From Methanosarcina sp. (GTDB lineage: Archaea; Halobacteriota; Methanosarcinia; Methanosarcinales; Methanosarcinaceae): a DNA stretch of 13,514 bases. This document shows, piece by piece, positions 1-6,723 of this stretch (positions within the stretch are counted from its first letter, which is position 1; each line of letters starts with the position of its first letter). The notes under the pieces are model-generated. The model did not search any database, had not been told where the DNA came from, and saw only the letters and a list, made by a program, of their open reading frames with translations. Both the position numbers and the translations under genes were made by a program. The stretch is from assembly GCA_013331265.1 (NCBI GenBank), contig DUGS01000151.1:427-13940 (forward strand). Reading direction: 5' to 3'.

Positions 1-122
1 TTTCCAGATACATATGAGCCTTCGGGAACCTTCACATGCTCCTGCTGCACATCTCCATCTTCGGCCAGGGATTCGTTTTCCTCACTCCTTCTTTTGTGAA
101 CTCTCAATATTCGACAGTACAT
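1..122 (-). CDS. Unrecognised protein, N-terminal 40 residues only (runs off window)
   Basis: On the minus strand an ATG at 122-120 opens a frame with no stop to the window edge. It begins MYCRILRVHKRRSEENES and then becomes acidic (AEDGD) and ends here at VPEGSYVSG. The composition is protein-like and the base make-up is richer in GC than the adjacent spacer, which supports coding. I do not recognise the family. No Shine-Dalgarno site precedes this ATG. A TTTAAA box (172-177), about 50 bases upstream, could serve as a TATA element. A TTG or GTG further in could be the true start. The gene is divergent from the TPR gene at 296. Confidence 0.45.
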   Translation of the reverse strand, partial: MYCRILRVHKRRSEENESLAEDGDVQQEHVKVPEGSYVSG

Positions 123-295
123 ATAATTTTTACTTTAACTTTAAATTAATTTGAAGTTATGAGGAGTAAACTTTAAAAATTATAATGGATGCTGTTTTTG
201 TGATAGTGTAATATAGGAAGACTTTGAAATGGAAGACTTTGAAATATTTTGATTTATGATCTTTATTATTTTATTATTTCGTTCAGGAGGTCTAA
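123..295. promoter_or_regulatory. Divergent AT-rich promoter region upstream of the TPR gene
   Basis: This spacer separates a minus-strand start (122) from the plus-strand TPR gene (296). It is very AT-rich and holds TATA-like boxes: TTTAAA at 140-145 and at 172-177, the latter palindromic and able to serve either direction. A perfect 15-base tandem duplication sits at 216-245. The Shine-Dalgarno site AGGAGGT (285-291) lies just before the ATG at 296 and fixes that start. The TATA assignment is inference; the ribosome binding site and repeat are read directly. Confidence 0.45.
216..245. repeat. 15-bp perfect tandem duplication
   Basis: GGAAGACTTTGAAAT occurs at 216-230 and again immediately at 231-245 without mismatch. 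It lies about 50 bases before the TPR start codon, so it would fall in the 5' leader or core promoter. It could be a slippage duplication or a pair of binding sites; nothing here distinguishes the two. Confidence 0.85.
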
Positions 296-1732
296 ATGAC
301 GGCTAATTCGACAAAAGGATCTGATAATGAGGAAACTTCACCCAAAACTAAGGCTGATGAGAAAAACAAAAAGCGGGAAGATGATATACTGGCTCTCTTT
401 GAACGCTACGAGAGGCAGTTAAAAAATCTGGACCCTGAACTGGTCGCCGCCGATGATGAAGTCGCATTGCAGGAGGCCTTTAAATATGCAAAAGAGATTA
501 TGAGACCTCAGGAGCTTGTGGAGTGGTTTATTTCCCTGGCCGAGCCCTTCTACAGGTCAGCGTCCTGGAAAATGCTTTTACCAATATATGAAGAACTGCT
601 TGATACTGCAGAAAGAGAACTCGGGCCTGAAGCTCCCGGAACTGCATCTGCATTGAACGGGCTTGCAGGAATTTATCGTTACATGGGAAAGCACGAAGAA
701 GCCCTCAGGTTATTATTAAGAGCACTTGGTATCCGTGAAAAAATCCTGGGTTCGAATCAGCCTGAGACCGGGGACACGCTCAGTGAGCTTGGAATTCTTT
801 GCTCTGTTATGGACAGACAGGAAGAAGCCATCTCATACTATACCAGAGCTCTCGAAATTCAGGAAAACTTTCTGAGTACTGAGAACCTTGGAGCTATCAG
901 GACACTTAACAGGATGGCTTTTTATTACAAAGGAATTGAAAAGCCGGAAAAATCCGAAGAACTTTTCGTCCGTGTACTCGGACTTCTCGAAAGACTTGCA
1001 GAAAAAGAGCCTGAAAATAGGAAGGTAATGGTTTATACTGCCGGTACACTGAATAACCTTGGTGTCCTTCTTTCGGAAATGGGCAAACTTGAGGAAGCCG
1101 AGGAAAAATACGGGCAGGCACTTAAACTCCAGGAAAAGATATATGGAAAAGAACACCCTCAAATAGCCCAGACGCTAAACAACCTTGCCCTGCTTTATTT
1201 CCAGACTACAAGATACGAAAAAGCCCTTATCCTCTATACGCGCTCCCTTGAGATTATGGAAAACATGGGAAAAACCGAGCATGCAGGCTTTGCAACAACC
1301 CTGAACAACCTTGCGGGAGTCTATGTCCAGAAAGGCAGGCATGAAAAAGCCCTTGAACTTTACACACGAGCCCTTGAAATAAGGGAACGCATCCTTGGTC
1401 CGGACAATCCAGAGGTTGCCAAGACCCTGAACAACCTTGGCGAACTGCACAGGATCCTGGGGCAGCACAAAAAAGCTCTTCCCCTCTATACTCGAGCTCT
1501 CAAGATCTATGAATCCACACTTGGACCCACTCACCCAGATGTTGGCACGACTCTTAACAACCTGGCAGGCCTGCACGAAAGTATGGGAGAATACGAAACT
1601 GCAATTGATCTTTACGAAAAGGCCCTGGATATTATCGAAAAAGAATACGGACCTGACCATCCATATTTCAAAATTACGCGGAACAACCTGCTTGGTCTGT
1701 ATGAAAAAATGGAAAGGAGCTGGAGGGGCTGA
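296..1732 (+). CDS. Kinesin-light-chain-type TPR-repeat protein
   Basis: This 478-residue soluble protein is built mostly from tetratricopeptide repeats, helical hairpins that bind other proteins. After a charged N-terminus (about residues 1-60, rich in K and E) and a helical stretch (about 60-115), some eight repeats run from about 117 to 455 with a 42-residue period of the kinesin light chain/TPR_12 type. Recognisable cores are TLNNLAGVY, EKALELYTRALEI and ILGPDNPEVAKTLNNL. Repeat 3 (near residue 205) is the most divergent, and an extra segment follows it. The last incomplete helix (NNLLGLYEK) acts as a cap. No signal peptide, membrane helix or catalytic domain is seen, so it is probably a cytoplasmic scaffold. 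Partners are unknown. The start is secure: AGGAGGT lies five bases upstream. Such proteins are numerous in Methanosarcina. Confidence 0.93.
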   Translation: MTANSTKGSDNEETSPKTKADEKNKKREDDILALFERYERQLKNLDPELVAADDEVALQEAFKYAKEIMRPQELVEWFISLAEPFYRSASWKMLLPIYEELLDTAERELGPEAPGTASALNGLAGIYRYMGKHEEALRLLLRALGIREKILGSNQPETGDTLSELGILCSVMDRQEEAISYYTRALEIQENFLSTENLGAIRTLNRMAFYYKGIEKPEKSEELFVRVLGLLERLAEKEPENRKVMVYTAGTLNNLGVLLSEMGKLEEAEEKYGQALKLQEKIYGKEHPQIAQTLNNLALLYFQTTRYEKALILYTRSLEIMENMGKTEHAGFATTLNNLAGVYVQKGRHEKALELYTRALEIRERILGPDNPEVAKTLNNLGELHRILGQHKKALPLYTRALKIYESTLGPTHPDVGTTLNNLAGLHESMGEYETAIDLYEKALDIIEKEYGPDHPYFKITRNNLLGLYEKMERSWRG

Positions 1733-1997
1733 ACTTAAATAAATCCAGAATTTTCAAAGAGTAGAGGTTGAGAATAGAAATTAATAGATTGCAGGATAAA
1801 TTAATAGTGCAGATAAAACATGGAATCAGGTCAATAAAGTCCTGACAGATTATAATGATTAAAATTTAAAGACCTCTCCCTGAGAGGTTAAGTCAGGGAT
1901 CTGAATTTGTCTGCTTGACAGCTCGGGCTGCCGTACAGGAAATTAAAGGGGGGATTTTCTGGTTATAGCTGACAATGTAACACTCAGTGTCTGGGAT
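1733..1997. promoter_or_regulatory. AT-rich spacer with hairpin upstream of the SDH-type protease
   Basis: No gene is visible. A TATA-like ATTTAAAG lies at 1863-1870. Directly behind it is a perfect 7-base stem, ACCTCTC (1872-1878) and GAGAGGT (1882-1888), with a 3-base loop. A smaller 4-bp stem-loop (CAGC/GCTG, 1919-1930) follows. The purine run AGGGGGG at 1947-1953 is the only good Shine-Dalgarno-like site before the protease and lies too far upstream for a start at 1998. The hairpin could end the TPR transcript or regulate the next gene; there is no T-tract after it. Confidence 0.4.
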
Positions 1998-2807
1998 TTG
2001 ACCTTTCTTTTGTTCGTTTTTCTCTTTCTTTATGCCATGATCTATCCGCAGTCTCAGCTCAAAAAAATTCGTATGCAGCGTATGGCGAAAATGAAAGCTA
2101 TGGAGAAGCGCCACGGCTATAAGGTACTGACAATGATCCACAGGAGGGAGGTGGTCTCCTTTTTCGGGCTGCCCGCATATCAATCCATAGACGAAGAAGA
2201 TGCCGAGCAGGTGCTGCGCTGGATAAGGAAATACAGGGATTACCCTCTTGAGCTGATCCTTCATACCCCTGGTGGGCAGATGCATGCAAGCATCCAGATT
2301 GCCCGCGCCCTCAAGAACCACCCCAAAAAGACCCGCGTACTTATCCCCCATTATTCGATGTCAGGGGGTACGATTATTGCCCTTGCAGCAGATGAAATCG
2401 TGATGGATAAAGATGCCATTATCGGACCCATAGACCCTCAGGTAGGAGATCTTATACGCGGGCTCTTTCCGGCTCCTTCCTGGATCTACGCTGCAGAAAC
2501 GAAAAAAGAAGATGCTGAAGATTCAACCCTTGTTATGAGCGATCTGTCAAGAAAAGCCCTCAAGCTTACCCGGAACGTTGCAAAAGAACTCCTTGAAGGC
2601 AAAATCCAGCCCGGACCCGGAGGGGAAGACAGGCTTGATGAGGTTGTTGAAAAACTGGTTAGTGGGGAAATGATACACAGCACCCCACTCTCAGCCCGAG
2701 AAGCAAAGGATCTCGGACTTTCAGTGAATACGGACTTCCCTGAAGATGTACACGATTTCATGCGGCTGTTCCGCCCCGTGAAAAAGACTGTAGAATATGT
2801 TGGGTGA
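1998..2807 (+). CDS. SDH-family (ClpP-fold) membrane-anchored serine protease
   Basis: This 269-residue protein belongs to the serine dehydrogenase proteinase (SDH/DUF114) group of the ClpP/crotonase superfamily, a set of membrane-associated proteases of poorly known substrate. An N-terminal hydrophobic helix (about residues 3-16) anchors it. A basic linker with many K, R and M follows. The ClpP-like core holds HTPGG (89-93, oxyanion-type loop), SMSGGT (120-125) whose Ser122 is the likely nucleophile, ADEIVMD (131-137) and GPIDPQ (143-148). The C-terminal part is helical. The TTG at 1998 is a default start: no ribosome binding site fits it. The frame is open back to 1947, and a CTG at 1959 sits five bases after AGGGGGG, which would add 13 residues (LVIADNVTLSVWD). 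An ATG at 2037 is also possible. It stands alone, with no obvious operon partner. Confidence 0.88.
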   Translation: MTFLLFVFLFLYAMIYPQSQLKKIRMQRMAKMKAMEKRHGYKVLTMIHRREVVSFFGLPAYQSIDEEDAEQVLRWIRKYRDYPLELILHTPGGQMHASIQIARALKNHPKKTRVLIPHYSMSGGTIIALAADEIVMDKDAIIGPIDPQVGDLIRGLFPAPSWIYAAETKKEDAEDSTLVMSDLSRKALKLTRNVAKELLEGKIQPGPGGEDRLDEVVEKLVSGEMIHSTPLSAREAKDLGLSVNTDFPEDVHDFMRLFRPVKKTVEYVG

Positions 2808-2929
2808 ACTGCCACTCAGCTAAAGAATTTGGTTTTTTAACTGTACGCGATGAATTTCATACAAATGCATTGAGATTTAATAGACAAAAAGTAAATAATT
2901 GAAAAATGAGCAGAACAAAAATTATCCTC

Positions 2930-2952
2930 AGCTCTGCATTTAGCTCTGCATT
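2930..2952. repeat. Short tandem duplication across the stop codon of the DUF6141-like gene
   Basis: AGCTCTGCATT occurs at 2930-2940 and 2942-2952. Read on the minus strand the gene ends ATG CAG AGC TAA and is followed at once by ATG CAG AGC TGA. The last codons are therefore repeated after the stop, in frame. It is most simply a slippage duplication. Confidence 0.8.
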
Positions 2953-3467
2953 CTTATTGCTCTGTCAATAGCTTCAGAGAGCTTTTCTGGAATCTGAGAA
3001 CCAACCATTAGTTTTTTTACTTTACCTTCATCCACAAATTCGAAATGAACTCCTCTGTTACCCTTTGCGTTATATGCTGTCCCTTTTAACCCGTAGCGTA
3101 TGCCCCAACCACCATAATCTCTGATCTGGCTGTAAGTCAGTACTTCATAATCCTGGATATTTTTGATAGGAAAATATCTAAATGAAAAATGAAACGGGTA
3201 AAAACAAATATACAGCCCTTCTTTCCTGACCTCGGTGACCATTTTGAAGGAGTGGAAAAAAAGAGGAAAAACAATTCCAAAAACAAGCAGCAAAACAAAC
3301 ATCATCCAGTCAGGAGCAGGGTTATTTCCGAAAGGTTTCCCCAGAATAAGCTGCTGATATGCACCATACCATGAGAAAACTACCGAAATCCCGACAACAA
3401 GCCTGACCCACAGCTGGTCCATTTTCTGGACTTCTCTAAAAAGAACCGGATTACATATCCTGTTCAT
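2940..3467 (-). CDS. DUF6141-like two-helix membrane protein
   Basis: Starting at the ATG at 3467 this is a protein of 175 residues. It opens with MNRICNPVLFREVQKM, followed by two membrane helices (LWVRLVVGISVVFSWYG, and WMMFVLLLVFGIVFPLFF) joined by a loop with FGNNPAPDW. The soluble C-terminal half (TEVRKEGLYI..., YGGWGIRYG, KGNRGVHFEF, VGSQIPEKL) has the look of a bacterial PH-type beta domain. I recall the loop and GGWGIR pattern from DUF6141 proteins; the function is unknown. The frame stays open upstream to an ATG at 3590, but those 41 residues lack family character and no ribosome binding site precedes that start. GAAGGA directly abuts the ATG at 3467, so this start is also not ideal. 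The gene is convergent with the SDH-type protease. Confidence 0.75.
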   Translation of the reverse strand: MNRICNPVLFREVQKMDQLWVRLVVGISVVFSWYGAYQQLILGKPFGNNPAPDWMMFVLLLVFGIVFPLFFHSFKMVTEVRKEGLYICFYPFHFSFRYFPIKNIQDYEVLTYSQIRDYGGWGIRYGLKGTAYNAKGNRGVHFEFVDEGKVKKLMVGSQIPEKLSEAIDRAIRMQS

Positions 3468-3700
3468 TCCTTCAGTTGCGCAGTACATTTGTCGGGCTCC
3501 GGGTATTATTCTCAATATTTTAGTGAGCTGAAGAAAGTTTGATATGAATAATTTAAGGCTTGAGCATAGTGTATTCTGAGACTGAGGCATTGTACAATAA
3601 AACGAAATAAACTACAGAAATAACTGGCACAAAAATTACAATAAATATAAAGAAGAACTAATTTAAAAATTATTCTAAAAAAGTAGAGAGGAGAGTCTTT

Positions 3701-3728
3701 TTAGTACCCCAATCTTAGTACCCCAATC
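3701..3728. repeat. 14-bp perfect tandem duplication across the stop codon of the CMD-fold gene
   Basis: TTAGTACCCCAATC is present at 3701-3714 and 3715-3728. The second copy encodes, on the minus strand, the final Leu-Gly-Tyr and stop of the CMD-fold protein; the first copy repeats this just after the stop, now out of frame. Confidence 0.88.
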
Positions 3729-4074
3729 TCTCCATTTCTTTCAGTACTGCTGCACTGAAATCCGTGAAATTCTGAATACCGCCAGTCCAGGCAGCAATCA
3801 TCATAGCATCCGTAATTTCAGCTTTTGTAGCTCCGAATTTATGAAGCCTCTCCAGGATCTTGACCGCGCTCTGTACATTATTATTGGAGCAGGCGATAGC
3901 AAAAACCATCAGATGCTTCTGTTTCATGGAAAGCCCGCCTTCCCTTTCAGCCCAGACAGACTTATAAAAACCTGCAAGCCCTTCGCCAAAATCCTCGTTC
4001 ATCCGCTCAGCGTACGCAATAGACCTGGGCAAAAAGCCCTTTACATCTTTGATTTCTTGGATATTCTTCCCCAT
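3715..4074 (-). CDS. Carboxymuconolactone decarboxylase-fold (AhpD-like) protein lacking CxxC
   Basis: This is a 119-residue, all-helical protein of the CMD/AhpD family, whose members are small oligomeric enzymes, either decarboxylases or alkylhydroperoxidases. The core runs from about residue 50 to 115: MKQKHLMVFAIACSNNN, then LHKFGATKAEITDAMMIAAWTGG. The redox-active AhpD-like members carry a CxxCxxxH just after the AIA helix. Here the aligned positions read N66, S69 and I73, and the only cysteine is C62, so peroxidase activity through a disulfide is unlikely. The function is unknown. The ATG has no Shine-Dalgarno site. A TATA-like TTATAT (4105-4110, minus strand) lies about 31 bases before it, which would place transcription start almost at the ATG, a nearly leaderless mRNA. 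It is divergent from the aldo/keto reductase. Confidence 0.87.
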   Translation of the reverse strand: MGKNIQEIKDVKGFLPRSIAYAERMNEDFGEGLAGFYKSVWAEREGGLSMKQKHLMVFAIACSNNNVQSAVKILERLHKFGATKAEITDAMMIAAWTGGIQNFTDFSAAVLKEMERLGY

Positions 4075-4372
4075 AATTATCGATATGTCATAGGTAAGGA
4101 TCGGATATAACAGTATCTCTTAACATAATCTCCAATCAGTTCTCCTTAGTTCAATCCTCTTTAATTACTTCAAACTAGTCCTTCTTAGCAAAGCTCACTT
4201 TAATAATAAACCATAAATTAGTCCTCTTGAACTCCGCTTACTGTTTTGCCGTAAATTAGTCCTCTTGAGCGCAGCGAAAAGGACCGCGTACTCCCGAGGC
4301 GCAATTCGGGGCGGAAAACATTTAGAGTCATAATTCTATCATTCAGGCAGGCAAAATCGCTGAGGTAAAAAG
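4075..4372. promoter_or_regulatory. Divergent spacer with direct repeats, two hairpins and a ribosome binding site
   Basis: No gene is visible. The segment holds TTATAT (4105-4110, minus) for the CMD-fold gene. TAAATTAGTCCTCTTGA is repeated at 4214-4230 and 4252-4268, with a weaker relative (ACTAGTCCTTCTTAG) near 4170. A GC-rich structured block follows at 4259-4316. GAGGT at 4362-4366, six bases before the ATG at 4373, is the ribosome binding site of the aldo/keto reductase. Confidence 0.55.
4259..4316 (+). repeat. Two consecutive GC-rich stem-loops, possible dispersed intergenic element
   Basis: The first stem pairs GTCCTCTT with AAAAGGAC (7 of 8 pairs) around a loop GAGCGCAGCG. The second pairs CCCGA with TCGGG around GGCGCAAT. 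Both loops hold GCGCA, suggesting one unit duplicated or a two-part element. The GC content stands out from the surrounding AT-rich spacer. I have an impression that similar blocks recur in Methanosarcina intergenic DNA, but this cannot be confirmed from the window. Confidence 0.45.
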
Positions 4373-5218
4373 ATGCTATACCGTAAATTGGGAAAAACGG
4401 GTGAGAAGGTTTCTATTCTCGGATATGGCTGCATGAGGCTACCGGTTTTTGACGGAGATCCTGCAAAGATAGATGAAAAAAAGGCAATAGAACTTCTCCG
4501 TTATGCTATTGACCACGGAGTCAATTACGTTGACGCTGCCTATTCTTACCACAGAGGGATGGGCGAAATTTTTCTGGGGAAAGCCCTTAAGGATGGCTAC
4601 CGGGAAAAGGTACATCTGGCAACAAAGCTCTCCTGCAAGCGCGTAAACCGAAAAGAGGATATGGATCGCTTCTTAAATGAGCAGCTTGAAAAGCTCCAGA
4701 CTGACTGCATCGACTTCTACCTTCTGCATGCCGTAAAGAAGAGCTACTGGGAAAAACTGAAAGCATTCGGCATTATAGAATTCCTTAACTCAGCTATTGC
4801 AGCCGGAAAGATCAGATACACAGGCTTTTCCTTCCACGATGAGCTGGATGTATTTAAGGAAGTTGTTGAAGCCTACCCATGGGACCTCTGCCAGATCCAG
4901 TTCAATTATCTGGACGAAAACTTCCAGGCAGGAATCGATGGCCTGAGATATGCGGCTGAAAAGGGGCTTGCCGTCGTTATCATGGAACCCCTGCGAGGCG
5001 GAAATCTTGCATCAAAAATCCCGGAAGAAGCCAGAAAGGTATGGGACCGCGCCAAAACTAAAAGAACCCCGGCAGAATGGGCTTTCCGCTACCTCTGGAA
5101 CTATCCCGAAATCAGTGTTGTCCTGAGCGGGATGTCAGAAATGGAGCACCTGAAAGAAAACCTGAGAATTGCAGAAGAAGGGAAACCCAATTCCCTTTCA
5201 ACCGAAGAAAAAACCTGA
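4373..5218 (+). CDS. Aldo/keto reductase, catalytic barrel (frame broken before its Fe-S domain)
   Basis: These 281 residues form a TIM-barrel aldo/keto reductase, an NAD(P)H-dependent carbonyl reductase type. The catalytic tetrad is visible: Asp54 and Tyr59 (DAAYSY), Lys85 (LATK) and His119 (YLLHA). YTGFSFH (149-155), QIQFNYLD (174-181) and IMEPLRGG (203-210) are typical of the subgroup fused to a C-terminal ferredoxin-like domain, usually about 370-380 residues. This frame ends early at TGA 5216-5218, just after a run of six A (5208-5213). The ferredoxin domain continues in the -1 frame. Adding one A would give a 377-residue protein. The start is well supported by GAGGT six bases upstream. 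It may be a real frameshift, a sequencing error or a slippage site; the barrel alone could still be folded. Confidence 0.9.
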   Translation: MLYRKLGKTGEKVSILGYGCMRLPVFDGDPAKIDEKKAIELLRYAIDHGVNYVDAAYSYHRGMGEIFLGKALKDGYREKVHLATKLSCKRVNRKEDMDRFLNEQLEKLQTDCIDFYLLHAVKKSYWEKLKAFGIIEFLNSAIAAGKIRYTGFSFHDELDVFKEVVEAYPWDLCQIQFNYLDENFQAGIDGLRYAAEKGLAVVIMEPLRGGNLASKIPEEARKVWDRAKTKRTPAEWAFRYLWNYPEISVVLSGMSEMEHLKENLRIAEEGKPNSLSTEEKT

Positions 5219-5505
5219 TCTCTGAAGTAAGTGTCATTTACAGGTCCAGGATAAAAGTCAACTGCACAAACTGCAAGTACTGTATGCCCTGCCCATCAGG
5301 AGTGAATATCCCGCGTAATCTCAGTTATCTGAATGATATTTTTATGCTTGACGACGTTGAAAATGCCAGATTCCAGTATGGGGTTCTCCTGCTGCCGGAA
5401 GAGAAAGCTGGAAATTGTGTTGAATGCGGAGAATGCGAGGAGGTCTGCCCTCAAAATATCAGGATTAGGGAGATGTTGAAAGAAGTAAGAGGAATATTCG
5501 AGTAA
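5212..5505 (+). pseudogene. C-terminal double 4Fe-4S domain of the aldo/keto reductase, out of frame
   Basis: Beginning at codon AAC 5212-5214 this frame reads NLISEVSVIYRSRIKVN and then the first cluster motif C-x2-C-x2-C-x2-CP (CTNCKYCMPCP, residues 298-308 of the rejoined protein). A helical linker follows, then the second motif C-x2-C-x2-C-x3-CP (CVECGECEEVCP, 349-360). Together these would hold two 4Fe-4S clusters and pass electrons to or from the barrel. No start codon with a ribosome binding site precedes it in frame, so it is the tail of the upstream gene rather than a separate ferredoxin. The sequence shows no further damage, which argues that the break is recent, an artefact, or bypassed. 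Confidence 0.85.
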
Positions 5506-5967
5506 TTTTGACGTTTATGAGTTTTTATGTTGTATCCTGAAATGGTTTCGCAGATTCAAAACCATTCGAAAGTTCGATACCCAATAAAACAGCATGCGAC
5601 TCAAAAGGTAAAAAGTTGAGTGAGTTCCAACTCCATTTTGGTACGTGGCGAATCATGTAATAAAATGAAACAAAATTGAAGTTGAAGTAGAATAGTGAGT
5701 AACCTGTAGACAATATATAGCTGCAATAAAAAATTTGGTCGTGCCTCATTAGCTGGTTGATATTTTATCGTTGAATAATCTTTGTTCATCTGCACCTGCT
5801 TTCTGAGCTTTCCCGCGTACAGAAAATTGAGTGTACATTAAACATAAAGCGAGAGCGGAAAGCGAATATATGAATATCTGGAAAATATCAACTGATTATT
5901 GGGGGGCCACCAAAAATTTAAAAAGCGAAATAATTTTGGGATAAAACATACACGGCCAAAACTGCAA
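5506..5967. other. 462-base AT-rich spacer without a convincing gene
   Basis: Two overlapping minus-strand frames of 74 and 64 codons exist here, but they are rich in Phe, Tyr and Leu as expected from AT-rich noncoding DNA, have no ribosome binding site and match nothing I recognise. An imperfect inverted repeat, GCTTTCCCGC (5807-5816) and GCGGAAAGC (5855-5863), differs by one bulged C. The drop in GC after the aldo/keto reductase marks the start of the AT-rich block that extends to about 10100. Confidence 0.4.
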
Positions 5968-6495
5968 TTACTCGATTATAAATTCTGCAGCTATTGTCTT
6001 TGAACAATCGGATTGATTTCCATAAGAGATTTGAATTTTATATTTTCCCGGGTTAGCTTGTGTTATAGAAATGCTTTCATCCAGAGAACCTGATAAAGAA
6101 TCTTCAATCATTTTTTGATTCCACTTAATAAACAGAGGTGAATCTGTTTTGCTATTTACTTTTATACTTGGAGGTATTGCACCAAAACCCTCATAGAGGG
6201 TACCATTATAATCCCACATACCTAAATATTTCCAACTATTATTTTCGAATCTATATATAGACATATAAGATTGAACAAATATGTCATTTTCGAATTCGAA
6301 TCTGCCTTTTACAATTTCTCCCACTTCATATGAAGATTTATCGATTTTTAACATTTGATCATCTGTAGTTGATTCATTCTTTACAGTTGTAATCACATCT
6401 TCCATATTTTCATTTTTTTCTGAGTCTGAATAATCTATGCAACCTGAGAAAAAAATGGATAATAACATCAACATGGTTAGAACTTTATTTGACAT
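5968..6495 (-). CDS. Small secreted lipoprotein, beta-rich, unknown function
   Basis: This 175-residue protein starts with a short signal peptide (MSNKVLTMLMLLSIFFSGC) ending in a lipobox FSGC, so Cys19 would be lipid-anchored and the protein held on the outer face of the membrane. An acidic, low-complexity linker (residues 20-50) is followed by a predicted beta-sandwich-like region: SYEVGEIVKGRFEFEN, SIYRFENNSWKYLG, IPPSIKV and near the end PGKYKIQISYG. This pattern resembles small immunoglobulin-like archaeal lipoproteins. I recognise no named family. Upstream of the ATG there is no Shine-Dalgarno site. Codon use is strongly AT-biased, like the rest of the block. No partner gene is adjacent. 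Confidence 0.78.
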   Translation of the reverse strand: MSNKVLTMLMLLSIFFSGCIDYSDSEKNENMEDVITTVKNESTTDDQMLKIDKSSYEVGEIVKGRFEFENDIFVQSYMSIYRFENNSWKYLGMWDYNGTLYEGFGAIPPSIKVNSKTDSPLFIKWNQKMIEDSLSGSLDESISITQANPGKYKIQISYGNQSDCSKTIAAEFIIE

Positions 6496-6624
6496 GATAT
6501 ATTATCAATGTTAAAATCTTAAATAACTATTTATTCATACAGTAGTTCCAAATAACCCGAGTTTCGAACGCTGAATATATAACATCACGAAATAGATTCT
6601 ATTCACCGATAGAAAGTTATAACG

Positions 6625-6671
6625 GATTATGAAATTCTTTTGTGATGCAACTCAAAAACGATTTCATAATC
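6625..6671. repeat. 11-bp perfect inverted repeat
   Basis: GATTATGAAAT (6625-6635) is the exact reverse complement of ATTTCATAATC (6661-6671), with a 25-base loop. It lies between the lipoprotein start and the transposase remnant. It could be a hairpin in DNA or RNA, or an operator; AT-richness makes a chance match less improbable. Confidence 0.6.
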
Positions 6672-6723
6672 ATTAGACCGAAACTTTTTAAAATATTCTG
6701 GAATCACCAAAATTTATCCTGAA

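Noticed and set aside
745..765. GGTTCGAATC resembling a tRNA T-loop
   Set aside because: It is in frame within the TPR coding sequence, and no acceptor or anticodon stem can be built around it.
1175..1660. Long open frame of 161 codons on the minus strand inside the TPR gene
   Set aside because: It mirrors the repeated codon pattern of the TPR units (TTN/CTN-rich antisense), is rich in Phe, Val and Ser, has no ribosome binding site and lies fully inside a secure gene.
5208..5214. AAAAAAC as a canonical -1 ribosomal frameshift heptamer
   Set aside because: The heptamer is out of phase with the reading frame (codons fall as AA-AAA-AC rather than A-AAA-AAC), so classical tandem slippage does not apply; only single-tRNA or polymerase slippage remains possible.
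5525..5795. Two overlapping minus-strand frames of 74 and 64 codons in the spacer
   Set aside because: Composition is that of AT-rich noncoding DNA, there is no ribosome binding site, and neither matches a known pattern.
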